Positions 1 to 9,524 of a stretch of DNA of 64,000 bases are shown in pieces. Made by a program: the position numbers and the translations under genes. The stretch lies in the NCBI RefSeq assembly GCF_920984665.1, contig NZ_CAKLBP010000001.1:896858-960857 (forward strand). Direction: 5' to 3'. Origin of the DNA: Pedobacter sp. Leaf170. GTDB taxonomy: Bacteria > Bacteroidota > Bacteroidia > Sphingobacteriales > Sphingobacteriaceae. The stretch's first letter is position 1; each line of letters starts with the position of its first letter. The notes under the pieces were generated by a model. The model saw only the letters and a list, made by a program, of their open reading frames with translations. It did no database searches and had not been told where the DNA came from.

Positions 1-606
1 AGTAGCAAAGAGCTTGTTCAAGTCTACCTGGTCTGGGGCTATGTTTTCAACCATGATGAGTTGATCCAATAGAAAATTTCCAAAGGCGGGTAGATTTAGT
101 CCGATACCCTGGAGCTCTTCAATTCTCGAGCGGATGGTTGACAGTCCAGCTGTAATATGTTCGAGATAGGGGCGCGATTTAAGGTCAGCCGAGGAGTACT
201 TGATAGCAGCTTCCACTGGAAATTCGGCCAGTAACTCAAAATAGTCGCGTACCTCTTTTCTAATCTCGAAATCGATTCTTAGTGCCTTCCCTAATTTTAA
301 AAACGCCCTAATGTCGCTTTGTATATCCATTCCGTGAAAGACCGCTGCAACCATCCACAGAGTTGTAAAACGCTGTTGCCCGTCAATGAGCTCATAGGTT
401 TGTGCACGTTTTTCGGTAAGTACCGTTCCGATAAAATAGGGTGTACCCGGATCCTTTAAAAATGCTTCCTGTGCATCTGAGAGTAGTTTCTCGATCTGTT
501 CGACCCCCCAGACATAGGGACGTTGGTAGGTTGGGATCAAAAAACTGCGCTCGCTAAGTGAACGAATGCTGATCAGTTGGCTCAGGAATTTATTTTGGTC
601 TGCCAT
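1..606 (-). CDS. DUF262 family protein (partial, 3' end outside window)
   Basis: The reading frame opens with ATG at 606 and stays open to the window edge, so only about 200 N-terminal residues are visible. They include the DUF262 (ParB/Srx-like, GmrS-type N-terminal) signatures: a YQRPYVWG segment near residue 27 and an IDGQQRFTTLW segment near residue 74, the latter thought to bind or hydrolyse nucleotide in this family. The start overlaps the 3' end of the upstream DUF262 gene by 25 bases, so the two are probably translationally coupled. DUF262 proteins occur in type IV restriction (GmrSD) and other defence settings. The C-terminal domain, which would decide nuclease or other function, is not visible. 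Confidence 0.85.
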   Translation of the reverse strand, partial: MADQNKFLSQLISIRSLSERSFLIPTYQRPYVWGVEQIEKLLSDAQEAFLKDPGTPYFIGTVLTEKRAQTYELIDGQQRFTTLWMVAAVFHGMDIQSDIRAFLKLGKALRIDFEIRKEVRDYFELLAEFPVEAAIKYSSADLKSRPYLEHITAGLSTIRSRIEELQGIGLNLPAFGNFLLDQLIMVENIAPDQVDLNKLFAT

Positions 607-2000
607 TTTATTGCTTTGATAAGAGTGCTGTCAAAATCTGTTGTCTTAATGGTATGTTTGTCGAATTGGTCAAAATATTGGCCTAGCATTAGAATGTACC
701 TGCCTTTCACGTTGTTGGGACCGCAGTTTGCCTCGTTGAATTGGTAAGTTTGATTTTCGAGGAATTCAATGAGCTCATCTGCGCTGAAAGCATGCAAGAT
801 ACGGTCTAAAATTTTGCTTTCACGGGCAAATCGGTAAACACCATCTTCACGAACGGTCCGTTCATTGGATACGCGCATGGCGTAAATGTATCGGAAGCAC
901 CACAGTGAAAAAGGGAAAAGGTCTTGATAACCAAACCGGCTGACAAAAACGACGATGACTAGCCTGAAAAGGTCTTGGAGAAATGCCGTTCCATTCTCTC
1001 CATTGATAATGATTTTGCTAAAATGGGTGAACCTGGCGTCGATGCGATGGTTTTCCATTCCGCTAAACAACTCCTGATAGAGTTTTAGATAGCCCTGGAG
1101 ATAATTCATAAAGTTCCGCCCATCATAAAGGGGCTGGCGTACAGCTGCCAAGTTGCTTAAGTACCTCATTTGTTCTCCGTGCAAATTTTTGGTGATTTCG
1201 ACGGTGAGGAATGATTTATCGGTTTCGTTATGCAGGGTGTTTTCAGTAAACTCCTCTACAACTTTTTCTTTTATCTGCACAGCATCCCGATACGAAGGAA
1301 ACTCTCTCCTTTCTAGAAAATTCCAAAAACGTGCTTTAGCAAGCATCGAGATCATATGGGAAACTAAACCAATATCATGAGATTCCCACCTGGTGGCGCT
1401 GCTGTTCATTAATGTGGCTGGACGGATGGACCTGAGGTGGTGAGACTTGATGATATCCGCACCTGAAAGGCGCTTTCCACCGGTATTCTGTGTCTCAAAA
1501 AAAGTATAAGCCAAATCTTCACTGGTGGTGACGACTAGAGTGACGTTTATTTTTTCAAGATCAAAGCCCTTGACGGAAATCTGAGCAGCATCAATAAGCT
1601 TACGGAGCATGGAGATATTCTGTTGGATATTCAATATACTCACAGGTGATTCATATGCAATTCCATCAGAGACGGGATTGTCGGCAAATTGTTGCAGGAT
1701 CAGCAAGCTAGTTATTCGTTGTTGACCATCGATAATATTGAGTTTATCGCCTTTTTGATGCAGGATTAAACTGCCTAAGTAGTAATCGGGCATATTTGGC
1801 TTTACCAATTGGGCATGCTCCTTCAAATCCTTTAACAAGCGGAGCATTTGTTTTTTGCCCCACACATATGGACGCTGGTATTCTGGAATTTGGAGCTGTC
1901 CGTATATACGGGTATCTCTTATTGGAATCGCTGTAGCCTGGAGCAGTTCTTTAACAGAACAGCTGGCCACCTCTAATCCGGGAAGTCGTTTTAGTGACAT
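582..2000 (-). CDS. DUF262 family protein
   Basis: A 472-residue protein with the DUF262 core: YQRPYVWGKKQM near residue 41 and IDGQQRITSLLIL near residue 90, followed by a long helical region with a TQNTGGKRLSGADI segment near residue 170 (the conserved N-terminal lobe of these predicted nucleotide-dependent proteins). I see no clear HNH (DUF1524) motif at the C-terminus, so this resembles a GmrS-like subunit without the nuclease half. It overlaps the following DUF262 gene (start 606) by 25 bases, so the two paralogues form an operon. Family membership is clear. A role in DNA restriction or antiphage defence is inferred from family and neighbourhood. Confidence 0.85.
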   Translation of the reverse strand: MSLKRLPGLEVASCSVKELLQATAIPIRDTRIYGQLQIPEYQRPYVWGKKQMLRLLKDLKEHAQLVKPNMPDYYLGSLILHQKGDKLNIIDGQQRITSLLILQQFADNPVSDGIAYESPVSILNIQQNISMLRKLIDAAQISVKGFDLEKINVTLVVTTSEDLAYTFFETQNTGGKRLSGADIIKSHHLRSIRPATLMNSSATRWESHDIGLVSHMISMLAKARFWNFLERREFPSYRDAVQIKEKVVEEFTENTLHNETDKSFLTVEITKNLHGEQMRYLSNLAAVRQPLYDGRNFMNYLQGYLKLYQELFSGMENHRIDARFTHFSKIIINGENGTAFLQDLFRLVIVVFVSRFGYQDLFPFSLWCFRYIYAMRVSNERTVREDGVYRFARESKILDRILHAFSADELIEFLENQTYQFNEANCGPNNVKGRYILMLGQYFDQFDKHTIKTTDFDSTLIKAIKWQTKINS

Positions 2001-2198
2001 AAATGAGCGGCGTTATTTAAAAAATTATTGTTTTTGGGGTAGCCATCTTGCTTGACACAGGTATCAGATGCTCCGCAGAGAATAAGATTACCGATGTAAT
2101 TCGGATACGGAAAATAAAATTTGAGTCATATTCTATTAATTTATACTCAAAAGTGCCAGTATTAATGTTTGCGTTTTTTGCAGCAGGAAAATAGCAAA

Positions 2199-3170
2199 TT
2201 ATCCGTTTATCTTTTCCATATGCTTCCGAATAGCAGATTTGTCGTGATTTTTGTCAATTTTATTTAAAGAAGAGTTGAATGCCTGCCTAGTGCCTATATT
2301 ACTAAAGGCTGACTGCAGTGCGGTATAAACGCGTGTTTTATTTATCTGATGGGGATGTTGATTAATTAACTTTAGTTCGTGAAGCGCAAACAACATCAAA
2401 CAGATCTCCCGAGGCCTTGAATTTTGATAAAGGGATTTGAGGCGATTAAAAACATTACCTTCAGGATCTTCCAAAAAGCATGCAAAATTTTCCTTGGAAA
2501 GCTCCTGACTTCGGGTTGTTTTATTTACTTCGTTGAGTAAAGGCCCGATTTTAATTGCGTAACGCTCCAAATCTTTAAAGTTATCGGTATACTCACTGGA
2601 ATATTCGTATGTTTCAAACCCATTCATTTGTTTCTTGCGCTCAATAGTATCAATGCCGAGGTTTAATTCTATCAGGCTGATCTGAGTACCAATAGGGTCG
2701 ATGGTTAAGGCTTCCCTAACGATATCATTTTGTACCTCGATATCCTTGGTTCTCAATATAGTATTGATTTTGATTGCCCTCAGAACCAGCGCGTCACGGA
2801 CAAAATGGCTATAGTGGCATATACCCAATCTGTGGAAAGAAAAGAATGTTGCGGTATCCAAAAAGTAATCAAAAAATCTGTTAATGACCTCCTCAAGCTC
2901 CTCTACTAACAAAAAGGAGTAAAAAGTAAGCTTCAGATTACTAATTTGTGCTTCGACTGTTTTCAAAAACGGTAAAGCTCCAACCATGCATTTTTCACAC
3001 CCACATTTAAGTTTCGGCTTGGTAAAACATTCCTTGTGAAGATTCCCAAGATAAATATCTTTCTGCTTGTTGATATAAGTTTCAAATTCATCGGCATTAA
3101 TTTCCTTTGAAAAGAGTTCCACAATTTCGGGCGGAAGGCAATAGCACTTTTTATTTTCAACAAGTTCCAT
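2199..3170 (-). CDS. Hypothetical protein with N-terminal Cys motifs
   Basis: I do not recognise this family. An in-frame TTG at 3245 would give 348 residues. I prefer the ATG at 3170 (323 residues) because TTG starts are uncommon here. The N-terminal part carries CYC and, about 45 residues later, CGCEKC, a Cys arrangement that could bind metal. The rest is helical and polar, with no signal peptide or membrane segment. It stands alone between the DUF262 pair (198-base gap) and another unknown gene. Its island position makes a defence or mobile-element role possible, but no motif proves it. Confidence 0.6.
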   Translation of the reverse strand: MELVENKKCYCLPPEIVELFSKEINADEFETYINKQKDIYLGNLHKECFTKPKLKCGCEKCMVGALPFLKTVEAQISNLKLTFYSFLLVEELEEVINRFFDYFLDTATFFSFHRLGICHYSHFVRDALVLRAIKINTILRTKDIEVQNDIVREALTIDPIGTQISLIELNLGIDTIERKKQMNGFETYEYSSEYTDNFKDLERYAIKIGPLLNEVNKTTRSQELSKENFACFLEDPEGNVFNRLKSLYQNSRPREICLMLFALHELKLINQHPHQINKTRVYTALQSAFSNIGTRQAFNSSLNKIDKNHDKSAIRKHMEKING

Positions 3171-3489
3171 TTCAGAATGGTAAAGATTAAACGTTAAATT
3201 TAGTAAAGACGAGGATAATAAAATTTGAAATAAACTCCAATTCAAATCTTGATAATCACCTAAAATGATGAAAATTATCTGAACTTTAAGGCAAAAAGAT
3301 ACAGAAGAGTTGTTTGAGAATAGAAAAATATGCCATTAAAGTGCTTCATATTCCAATCTATAAATTACTTAAGCCTGCAGATAGAAGAAAATGGACAAGT
3401 CAGAGAAGGAAATTTCTCTGGACAGCAGTAAAAGCGCAGTACAGAACGGCTCTATATCAGAAACACATCTATTAGCTTACTAAAAATGT
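3171..3489. other. Spacer without a supported gene
   Basis: About 320 bases between two minus-strand genes. A plus-strand frame (about 3341-3474) encodes a basic stretch with RRKWTSQRRKFLW and has no good start. It could be a gene remnant or chance. No terminator or repeat is evident. Confidence 0.35.
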
Positions 3490-3966
3490 TTAAATGATTG
3501 GAAATCGCTCAAACTGTACTTTCCAGAAGTCGAGGGCAGCTTTGATTATTTTGGCAGCGTTCACCTGTTTATCTCCGATAAACATCATAGGTGTGAATGT
3601 TGCAGGAAAAACCATGGGAAATGTAGCTGCACCAATAGTCTTGATTCTTGGAATATGTGGGCTATCGGTTTTGTGCTTTGAGTGGTTGCAGGTCAATCTT
3701 ACAAATCCCAATTGAGTATCCAAGTCAGCGTCCAAGTTCGCAGGATCGAAAATAAAACCGACTCCTTTCATCACTTCTATCTTTTGGGCTGCTATTGTTT
3801 TTAACTGCGCTGGAGCTGTATCTGTGTGCAAAATCCATTCTGGGATCGCATTTATCCCCATCAGGCAATCGAGCATTGAGTAGGTATGGTTATTTTCTAA
3901 ATATCGCTGCAAGTCATACTCAAGTTTTGCAAGCAGATTGTCGTAATTGGCTAAATTGGGAATCAT
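3490..3966 (-). CDS. Hypothetical protein
   Basis: A 158-residue ORF with an ATG start and no recognised domain. It is soluble, with a helical N-terminal half (residues 1-75) including a GINAIPEWILHTD segment, and a C-terminal segment CNHSKHKTDSPHIPRI that is rich in His and Lys. There is no signal peptide. It is separated from its neighbours by more than 170 bases on each side, so it is probably monocistronic. The neighbourhood is a defence-type island, but nothing in the protein assigns a function. Confidence 0.55.
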   Translation of the reverse strand: MIPNLANYDNLLAKLEYDLQRYLENNHTYSMLDCLMGINAIPEWILHTDTAPAQLKTIAAQKIEVMKGVGFIFDPANLDADLDTQLGFVRLTCNHSKHKTDSPHIPRIKTIGAATFPMVFPATFTPMMFIGDKQVNAAKIIKAALDFWKVQFERFPII

Positions 3967-4137
3967 ATTAAATTGTTAAGGGGTTTACTAACAAAACTCG
4001 ATTCCAGTGATCTCATCATCACCTTTGTCCGATGTTGCCAAGATACGTTTTCATCCGCAAAAATTAAATTTGAGCGGCATTCTTTCTAATTTAGTAATTA
4101 TTATCAATATTTGTTTTAGTTGCTTCTTTCAAACTTA

Positions 4138-5016
4138 ATGTTATTTAACAATAGAGGGGGTCAGCCTGCTTCAATAAACCCGCCGATGAATACAACTCAA
4201 ACTGCTGATCTGCGAAAAGCTTTCCTGATTTATAAAAACACCGTCACCAGTACACTAAATAATACTACTTTTTATCGTTCTTTCCTGCAGCTCTCTGTCG
4301 AACGTTATCAGCAACAGGAATACCAGCCGGATCAAATTTTCAGTTCGGTATTCCATGCCTATAACATATCATCCAACCAGGGTGATGGGTATTCCAGAAT
4401 GTATATTGAATCAGATCACTTTTATACCCATGAACTCCAAGAAAGCAGTATAGCTTTTATTGCATCTTACCAGATACTTTCGCTATTGAAAATTTATAAT
4501 GCTATGGAAATATTTGTTTTTCAAGCTATTCAGATCAGGTTTTTTCCAGAGCTTAAAAGTCCTACAGGTAGTAGAATAAATACCTATAAGCTCACTAGAG
4601 CTATCGAAAAATCATTGACGAACCTTGGAGTTGAATTCGACACGAAGAACAATCGATATCTTCTTTCTTTTCTGAAAGCAATGTCTCCAGAAATCACTTG
4701 GTTTCTGGCAGAAAAGGTCCGAATAGATTTAACCCCAACGTATGAAACCTTTTTCGATCTGGTATCCATTTTAAGAAACTTGGTTGGTCATCATGGTACA
4801 ATTGTATCAACTGACACGAAAAATGAGATCTTATCCAAGGCAAAAGATGTTTTTCAAAGACACTTCTCGCTCATCAGGGATCAGGATGGTTATGAGAACT
4901 TACAGCCAAAAGTCGACCAGTTTTCAAATTTCATAAGTTTTTATAACGAACTGACTGTGAATATTGTCAAGTTTATATTTGGCTACGAGGATCTTGACCT
5001 ATTCGACATGTATTGA
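4138..5016 (+). CDS. Protein with HEPN-like Rx4H motif
   Basis: A 292-residue protein from the ATG at 4138. An in-frame TTG at 4120 is an alternative start, and a later ATG at 4186 is possible. It is almost entirely helical, and near residues 213-218 it reads ILRNLVGHHG, an RNxxxH arrangement (Arg213, His218) typical of the catalytic Rx4-6H motif of HEPN ribonucleases. The motif sits in a hydrophobic helix, as in HEPN folds. The preceding region (residues 105-135) is also helical. HEPN domains are common toxins or effectors in RNA-targeting defence systems. No antitoxin or nucleotidyltransferase partner is adjacent, so it would be an orphan. The assignment rests on motif and helix content only. 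Confidence 0.5.
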   Translation: MLFNNRGGQPASINPPMNTTQTADLRKAFLIYKNTVTSTLNNTTFYRSFLQLSVERYQQQEYQPDQIFSSVFHAYNISSNQGDGYSRMYIESDHFYTHELQESSIAFIASYQILSLLKIYNAMEIFVFQAIQIRFFPELKSPTGSRINTYKLTRAIEKSLTNLGVEFDTKNNRYLLSFLKAMSPEITWFLAEKVRIDLTPTYETFFDLVSILRNLVGHHGTIVSTDTKNEILSKAKDVFQRHFSLIRDQDGYENLQPKVDQFSNFISFYNELTVNIVKFIFGYEDLDLFDMY

Positions 5017-5081
5017 ATCAAATAATACGACAAACATCTCAATTACAAAAATCCTAGTAGCTTTATTAAAACCTACAATAT

Positions 5082-6527
5082 TTACTGTAATATTTTTTTT
5101 ATCCTCGCCTGCTCTTTTTTGCTACTGTTTTTTGAAGCGATGATTTCAAACCCAACCTTCGTAGCTACTTCAATCTTTAAAAAAGAATGATAGTTCGCGC
5201 TAACCGAAAAATAATACTCCCGTCCACCGGATTTAATAAACCCGTCTTTCCCGCGTTCATTGTCGTGTAATATTCGGATGATTTCACCTTGATGGCTCCC
5301 GGTGGACTTTGATGTAACTTCAGGCGTTCTGTATTTTTGGGCAGGTAGCTTAAAACTGCTCCAATAGTCCTGAAGATTTCTTTTTAATCCGCTGATTCCG
5401 GTGATCAGAATTTCCGGAAAGGAAAGCAACTGCAATTCGACTGACAGTTTGTTTGGTATTTTCCATTCTTCTACTTCACGGATAAGTTTAGAAAGCGAAA
5501 AATGTTTGAATGACAGTTCCGGTTTGTTTTGCAGCTGGTGGATCTTGCCCAGCAGGTATAGCAGGTCGACTTTGAATTCCAACGGACCGAAATTGTTCAT
5601 CGCATCGATCGCCTGTTTGAAAGCCTGATCGATATTTCCTTCTTCCAAATACAGTTCTGCCAGTTCTTTCTGGATGAACCATTCCCGTTTTTTTATGAGT
5701 ATGGTCTGAAGTTCCCTGATGGTATCTTTGGTATCGCCGAGATTTCTTTTGGACAGAGCAACACGTCTTGAAAACCACACATCGTTTGAATAATGGAAAT
5801 TTTCTATCCTTTCAAGTGCTTCTTTAGAAAGGTCAAAACATTCCTGCCATTCTCTCAGCTTGGTCAGCGCCTTGGTCTTGTATGCGTACCAGTTCTCAAA
5901 ATCCGAAGCTAGTTCCATATCCTTCAGTTGTCCCTTGCGCTCAATCTGGATCACCGAACATGTTTTGGCCAGTTTTTCCCTGTCTACCTTATTGCAGAAT
6001 TCATTCACCAGTTTCCAGTTGGGTGCCGGCTTTTTCTTTTCAGATTTCAGCACAACGGAAAAAAGATTGGATGAAAGCGTTGCCATAAATTCGCCCGGGA
6101 AAGCATTCAGGATAGATATCAACGTTTCAACTTTTTCCAGTAGTTCGCTTTTATTGAAATCAATATGTTCATTCTCCGTTCCTTCTTCTTCGTCATCAAA
6201 AAAATCATCTTCCGCTACTGGATCCGCATGAGTTGCATTTTCGGCTTTATATTTTGCCCAAAGCAACCATCCATAGGCATTTAAAACGCGTTCTTTCTGA
6301 GCTTCGCTGATTTCAATTTCATAAATACTCAGAAACTGGAAGCCGGCATCCAGCCTGTTTGCATACCTTAAGCAGGAAATCATATCGGAAATGATGTATT
6401 CGTTTCCAGAGATATGCTCTTTGGTAAAGTTTGCCTTGTTTTCGCGGAAACAGGTAAGTGCCTGAGCATACTGCTTCTCTCTTTTAAGGCCGGCAAGTTG
6501 CTTGCTGAAGTCTAATATCGTTAACAT
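5082..6527 (-). CDS. TPR-like protein with C-terminal cold-shock-like domain
   Basis: A 481-residue protein. Helical repeats resembling TPRs occupy roughly residues 1-110 and 200-350 (for example KELAELYLEEGNIDQAFKQA). They are split by an acidic linker near residues 105-125 (EDDFFDDEEEG). The last 70 residues start GEIIRILHDNERGKDGFIKS, continue to REYYFSV and end with a Gly-x-Phe-Glu-Ile strand and KKEQARIKKIL. This matches the layout of cold-shock/OB nucleic-acid-binding domains. The ATG overlaps the stop of the upstream NERD-helicase gene by 7 bases, so the two are translationally coupled. A plausible role is a nucleic-acid-binding scaffold for the helicase. The function is inferred. Confidence 0.6.
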   Translation of the reverse strand: MLTILDFSKQLAGLKREKQYAQALTCFRENKANFTKEHISGNEYIISDMISCLRYANRLDAGFQFLSIYEIEISEAQKERVLNAYGWLLWAKYKAENATHADPVAEDDFFDDEEEGTENEHIDFNKSELLEKVETLISILNAFPGEFMATLSSNLFSVVLKSEKKKPAPNWKLVNEFCNKVDREKLAKTCSVIQIERKGQLKDMELASDFENWYAYKTKALTKLREWQECFDLSKEALERIENFHYSNDVWFSRRVALSKRNLGDTKDTIRELQTILIKKREWFIQKELAELYLEEGNIDQAFKQAIDAMNNFGPLEFKVDLLYLLGKIHQLQNKPELSFKHFSLSKLIREVEEWKIPNKLSVELQLLSFPEILITGISGLKRNLQDYWSSFKLPAQKYRTPEVTSKSTGSHQGEIIRILHDNERGKDGFIKSGGREYYFSVSANYHSFLKIEVATKVGFEIIASKNSSKKEQARIKKILQ

Positions 6528-9367
6528 GATTTTCCTTTCATTCCAGTTAATATTTCCTGAACTTCGGCCCAGAATTCCATTGAAGTTGCCGATGTTGCAA
6601 TTAAAGAGGTAAAAAAGCCATCTCCGTCGTAATAAAAATCAATGACAAGGACTTCATTTTTCTTATGGAACTGGATGGTGTCCTTGTAGGGCACTTGAAT
6701 TATATAACCAAAGCTGACGGTTTTTTCATTCAACGCCCGGTTTAATTGTTCGTAGGCCAGTTTTCGCCAGTCACTTTTAACAAAACTAAAATCAGCAATC
6801 TTATTTTCGGATTTCAACAGCACAATGAGTTCTTCGCCAAATTCCTTAGGTGCCGATTTCATAAGCATCGGCATTTTAAACTGTCCCTTGTTGTTATAAT
6901 ATATGGAAACAGTTGCGCGCTCACCGGGGCTGCCGTTTAGTTCGTAAAGTTCCTGGTAGCTGATATGGCTGACTGAATGTATGGTCAGACCGTTTTGGCT
7001 GATCTTATTTTCCATAAACTGGAACAGTTGCAACAAAGCGGACCTGTGTTTGGTGTCGGGAAAACTGTATTTTTCAGCAATATTTTTATTGGAACATTCA
7101 ACGGCCCTATCTGAGAGAAAGTAGAGCTGTTTCCCATGATCTATTTTTGGAACGGATTGATGGACCGTAAATTTACAGAAAGGATTGATAGGCTCATAAT
7201 TGATCAGATTCACTTTGTTCCGAGCCCTGATCAGACCGGTGTAAATCCATTTAAAATAATTCTCATTGGTCTTGCCGCCACCGGTTTCTACATTAAAAAA
7301 GATCTGGTCCCACTTATAGGACATGGATTTATGGACCGTCAAAGCCCACCCGAACCGGAGCTGCGCAGCATTCTTGATCTGGTAATACTCCGATGAGGGG
7401 ATGTTGCGTAGTTGCATCTGAAGTGCCTTGAGCAGTTTGCTTATGCCTTTCCGGTTTTCCGGCTCATATTTTATCAGCAATTTTTTCAGTTCTTCGTCAG
7501 CCTGGTATTTTCCGGTTACAAAATTGCGTATTTCTTTCTCGGCAAGCTGATTGAGCAGGATCTGCAAGGAGATAATCTCTTCTTTGGAAAGCTCACCTTT
7601 GTCGCTCAGTCTAAAATTCTCAAAACTCAGGAAAGAAAGCAAGTGCCCTGCCCCTTTGAGCCGGATTTGCATCTTGCGAAAATGCAATGGAACAAGCAGC
7701 CTTTCGTGTTTTTCGATCAGTCCAAATACTTCTACAATGGTTCCGAACTGGCCGTTATAGACTTTCTTGGGTTCTGCAAAAGGCTGATCAGGGTCTTCTA
7801 CACGGATGTTGTTGCCAAAAATGACAAGATCCCCTGCTGTAGGCTCGTTCCCGTTTTTTAGAATAGTATTTTTGATCCAGAAGTTGACCTTTTGGGCATC
7901 TGAATTGGTAAAACATAGAATATGGGCATTAGCATTCAATGACGCTGCGATTTGAGGTTTGAATTCTTCTTTGCTTAAGGTCTGGATATTCTCACTGAGA
8001 CTGAAATCAAGGTTATTGAAACATTGAAGACGGATGCCATCGACAGCTTTGAGTGCCTGTGAAACGATCAGGGATCGCTCGCCCTTATCTATTAACTGAA
8101 AAGCCATAGTTTTCAGTCCGTATTCGTCTTTGAAATATTCGGGATTTAGGGAGGATTCTTCTTTTTTACCCAGGGATAACTGAAAACTGTCCCCGATGAA
8201 GATCAGTTTTCTTCTGGTATTTTCGAGTTCCGAAAATTCTAAAAAATCTTTCAGCAACTTCCCTGAACCAAACCTCAGGTCAACAGACTGGTGGTAATTG
8301 TCCGAAACCAGATGGGACTCATCAACAATAAAGATCGCCTCATCCATGTTATCCGATTTTCGAAGCGGTACAATTTCGAGGTTCAGGGTATCTTCGCGCT
8401 CCGGCTCTTCTTCATGGAGCAGTGAAAGGTTTCCTCCATAAATGTAGGAATACATGCCAGCGAATTCCATTTTTGTATTCTTTAATAGATTATTGGCGAC
8501 TCTACTGGATGAGGCAAACAGCTTTACTTCACTGATCTGCCGGTTAAAGGCGACCTCCTGAATGAAGGGAATCAAATGCGTCTTCCCGCTCAGCGAGGTC
8601 CCCTGCAGGATAAAAACCCTATCCTCTTCGGATGAGATAAAGTTCTCGATTTCAGCAAGAGCAGATTTCTGGTCAGGATAAAGGCTGTCAAAATCCAGAT
8701 CACAGTGATAGGATGTGAAATCATGACCAGGCTCGTACTGTTCGGCAGTATCAAAGGGGTCGGCCCTGAAAACCTCTTTGAAAAGGTCGAAGGATTCTTT
8801 TGTCAGCAAAACTTCTTTGTCAGAAATGTCGATGATATCCATGATTGTCTCTAGATAACTCTGCTGATCGAGGATGAAGAAATTCAGCTCTTCGCTAGCG
8901 GGAATCTTGCCGATAAGTTCAATAGGCTTTTGAAAACAGACCGCTCTAACGGTATGAAAGGCATTGAACATATTGCCCTGTGGCAATTTTTTGGCAATGT
9001 GTCTGCCAATAACTTTGATGAACCTTTCTTTTTGTATTTTCAGCTGGATAAAAGGATTGATTGAACTGCCACCTTTTATTGCTTCTGCGTTTTCATTTTT
9101 CCATATCCCAAAGTCAAATTCTGGTTTTGCATTTTTGGGCAGGATGATCTTTCCGCTAAAATTTTTGAAGTCAATGATACAGACGGCCCTGGGTGTGATC
9201 AGTAAGGCGTCGATCTGCAGTCGGTTTTCCACTTCGCATTCCGCGTTGGCGATCAATAAACCATCAAGCGAATATTTGTCAAACATCTTTTTCAGGTTTG
9301 CTGCAAATTCCCTAAAAAAAGTATTTTCATAATTTTTGGCTGCTGTTCCCTTTCTGATTTCTAACAT
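6521..9367 (-). CDS. NERD-domain SF1 helicase
   Basis: A 948-residue protein. The first 120 residues match a NERD (nuclease-related) domain: ENTFFREFAANLKK, then IDALLITPRAVCIIDFKNF with the ID...DFK residues of a PD-(D/E)XK-like core. An SF1 helicase follows: Walker A QGTSLSGKT near residue 256, Walker B FIVDESH near 349, a GDSFQL motif III near 390, TVHKSMS near 679 and YTGLIRARN near 712 (motif VI). The C-terminal 200 residues are not recognised. Predicted activity is ATP-driven DNA or RNA translocation coupled to cleavage. It lies 157 bases downstream of an SF2 helicase-nuclease and overlaps the TPR/cold-shock gene, so the three probably work as one system. Confidence 0.8.
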   Translation of the reverse strand: MLEIRKGTAAKNYENTFFREFAANLKKMFDKYSLDGLLIANAECEVENRLQIDALLITPRAVCIIDFKNFSGKIILPKNAKPEFDFGIWKNENAEAIKGGSSINPFIQLKIQKERFIKVIGRHIAKKLPQGNMFNAFHTVRAVCFQKPIELIGKIPASEELNFFILDQQSYLETIMDIIDISDKEVLLTKESFDLFKEVFRADPFDTAEQYEPGHDFTSYHCDLDFDSLYPDQKSALAEIENFISSEEDRVFILQGTSLSGKTHLIPFIQEVAFNRQISEVKLFASSSRVANNLLKNTKMEFAGMYSYIYGGNLSLLHEEEPEREDTLNLEIVPLRKSDNMDEAIFIVDESHLVSDNYHQSVDLRFGSGKLLKDFLEFSELENTRRKLIFIGDSFQLSLGKKEESSLNPEYFKDEYGLKTMAFQLIDKGERSLIVSQALKAVDGIRLQCFNNLDFSLSENIQTLSKEEFKPQIAASLNANAHILCFTNSDAQKVNFWIKNTILKNGNEPTAGDLVIFGNNIRVEDPDQPFAEPKKVYNGQFGTIVEVFGLIEKHERLLVPLHFRKMQIRLKGAGHLLSFLSFENFRLSDKGELSKEEIISLQILLNQLAEKEIRNFVTGKYQADEELKKLLIKYEPENRKGISKLLKALQMQLRNIPSSEYYQIKNAAQLRFGWALTVHKSMSYKWDQIFFNVETGGGKTNENYFKWIYTGLIRARNKVNLINYEPINPFCKFTVHQSVPKIDHGKQLYFLSDRAVECSNKNIAEKYSFPDTKHRSALLQLFQFMENKISQNGLTIHSVSHISYQELYELNGSPGERATVSIYYNNKGQFKMPMLMKSAPKEFGEELIVLLKSENKIADFSFVKSDWRKLAYEQLNRALNEKTVSFGYIIQVPYKDTIQFHKKNEVLVIDFYYDGDGFFTSLIATSATSMEFWAEVQEILTGMKGKSC

Positions 9368-9524
9368 GGCGAGAGCGTTTCTGTTTTCTGTATTAGCTTA
9401 TCTTTCCTAAAGATAAAAATTTGTTTTAAAATCGGTTGAGCCTTTCGGATATCAAGTAAAAGGCTACGATCGCCGATGAAAAACCCAGATTAAAATCAGA
9501 TTCATGAATGTTCATATGGATTGT

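Noticed and set aside
3341..3483. Short frames in the spacer at 3.4 kb
   Set aside because: One gives a basic peptide without start, the other a 30-codon peptide. Neither has homology I recognise or a clear ribosome binding site.
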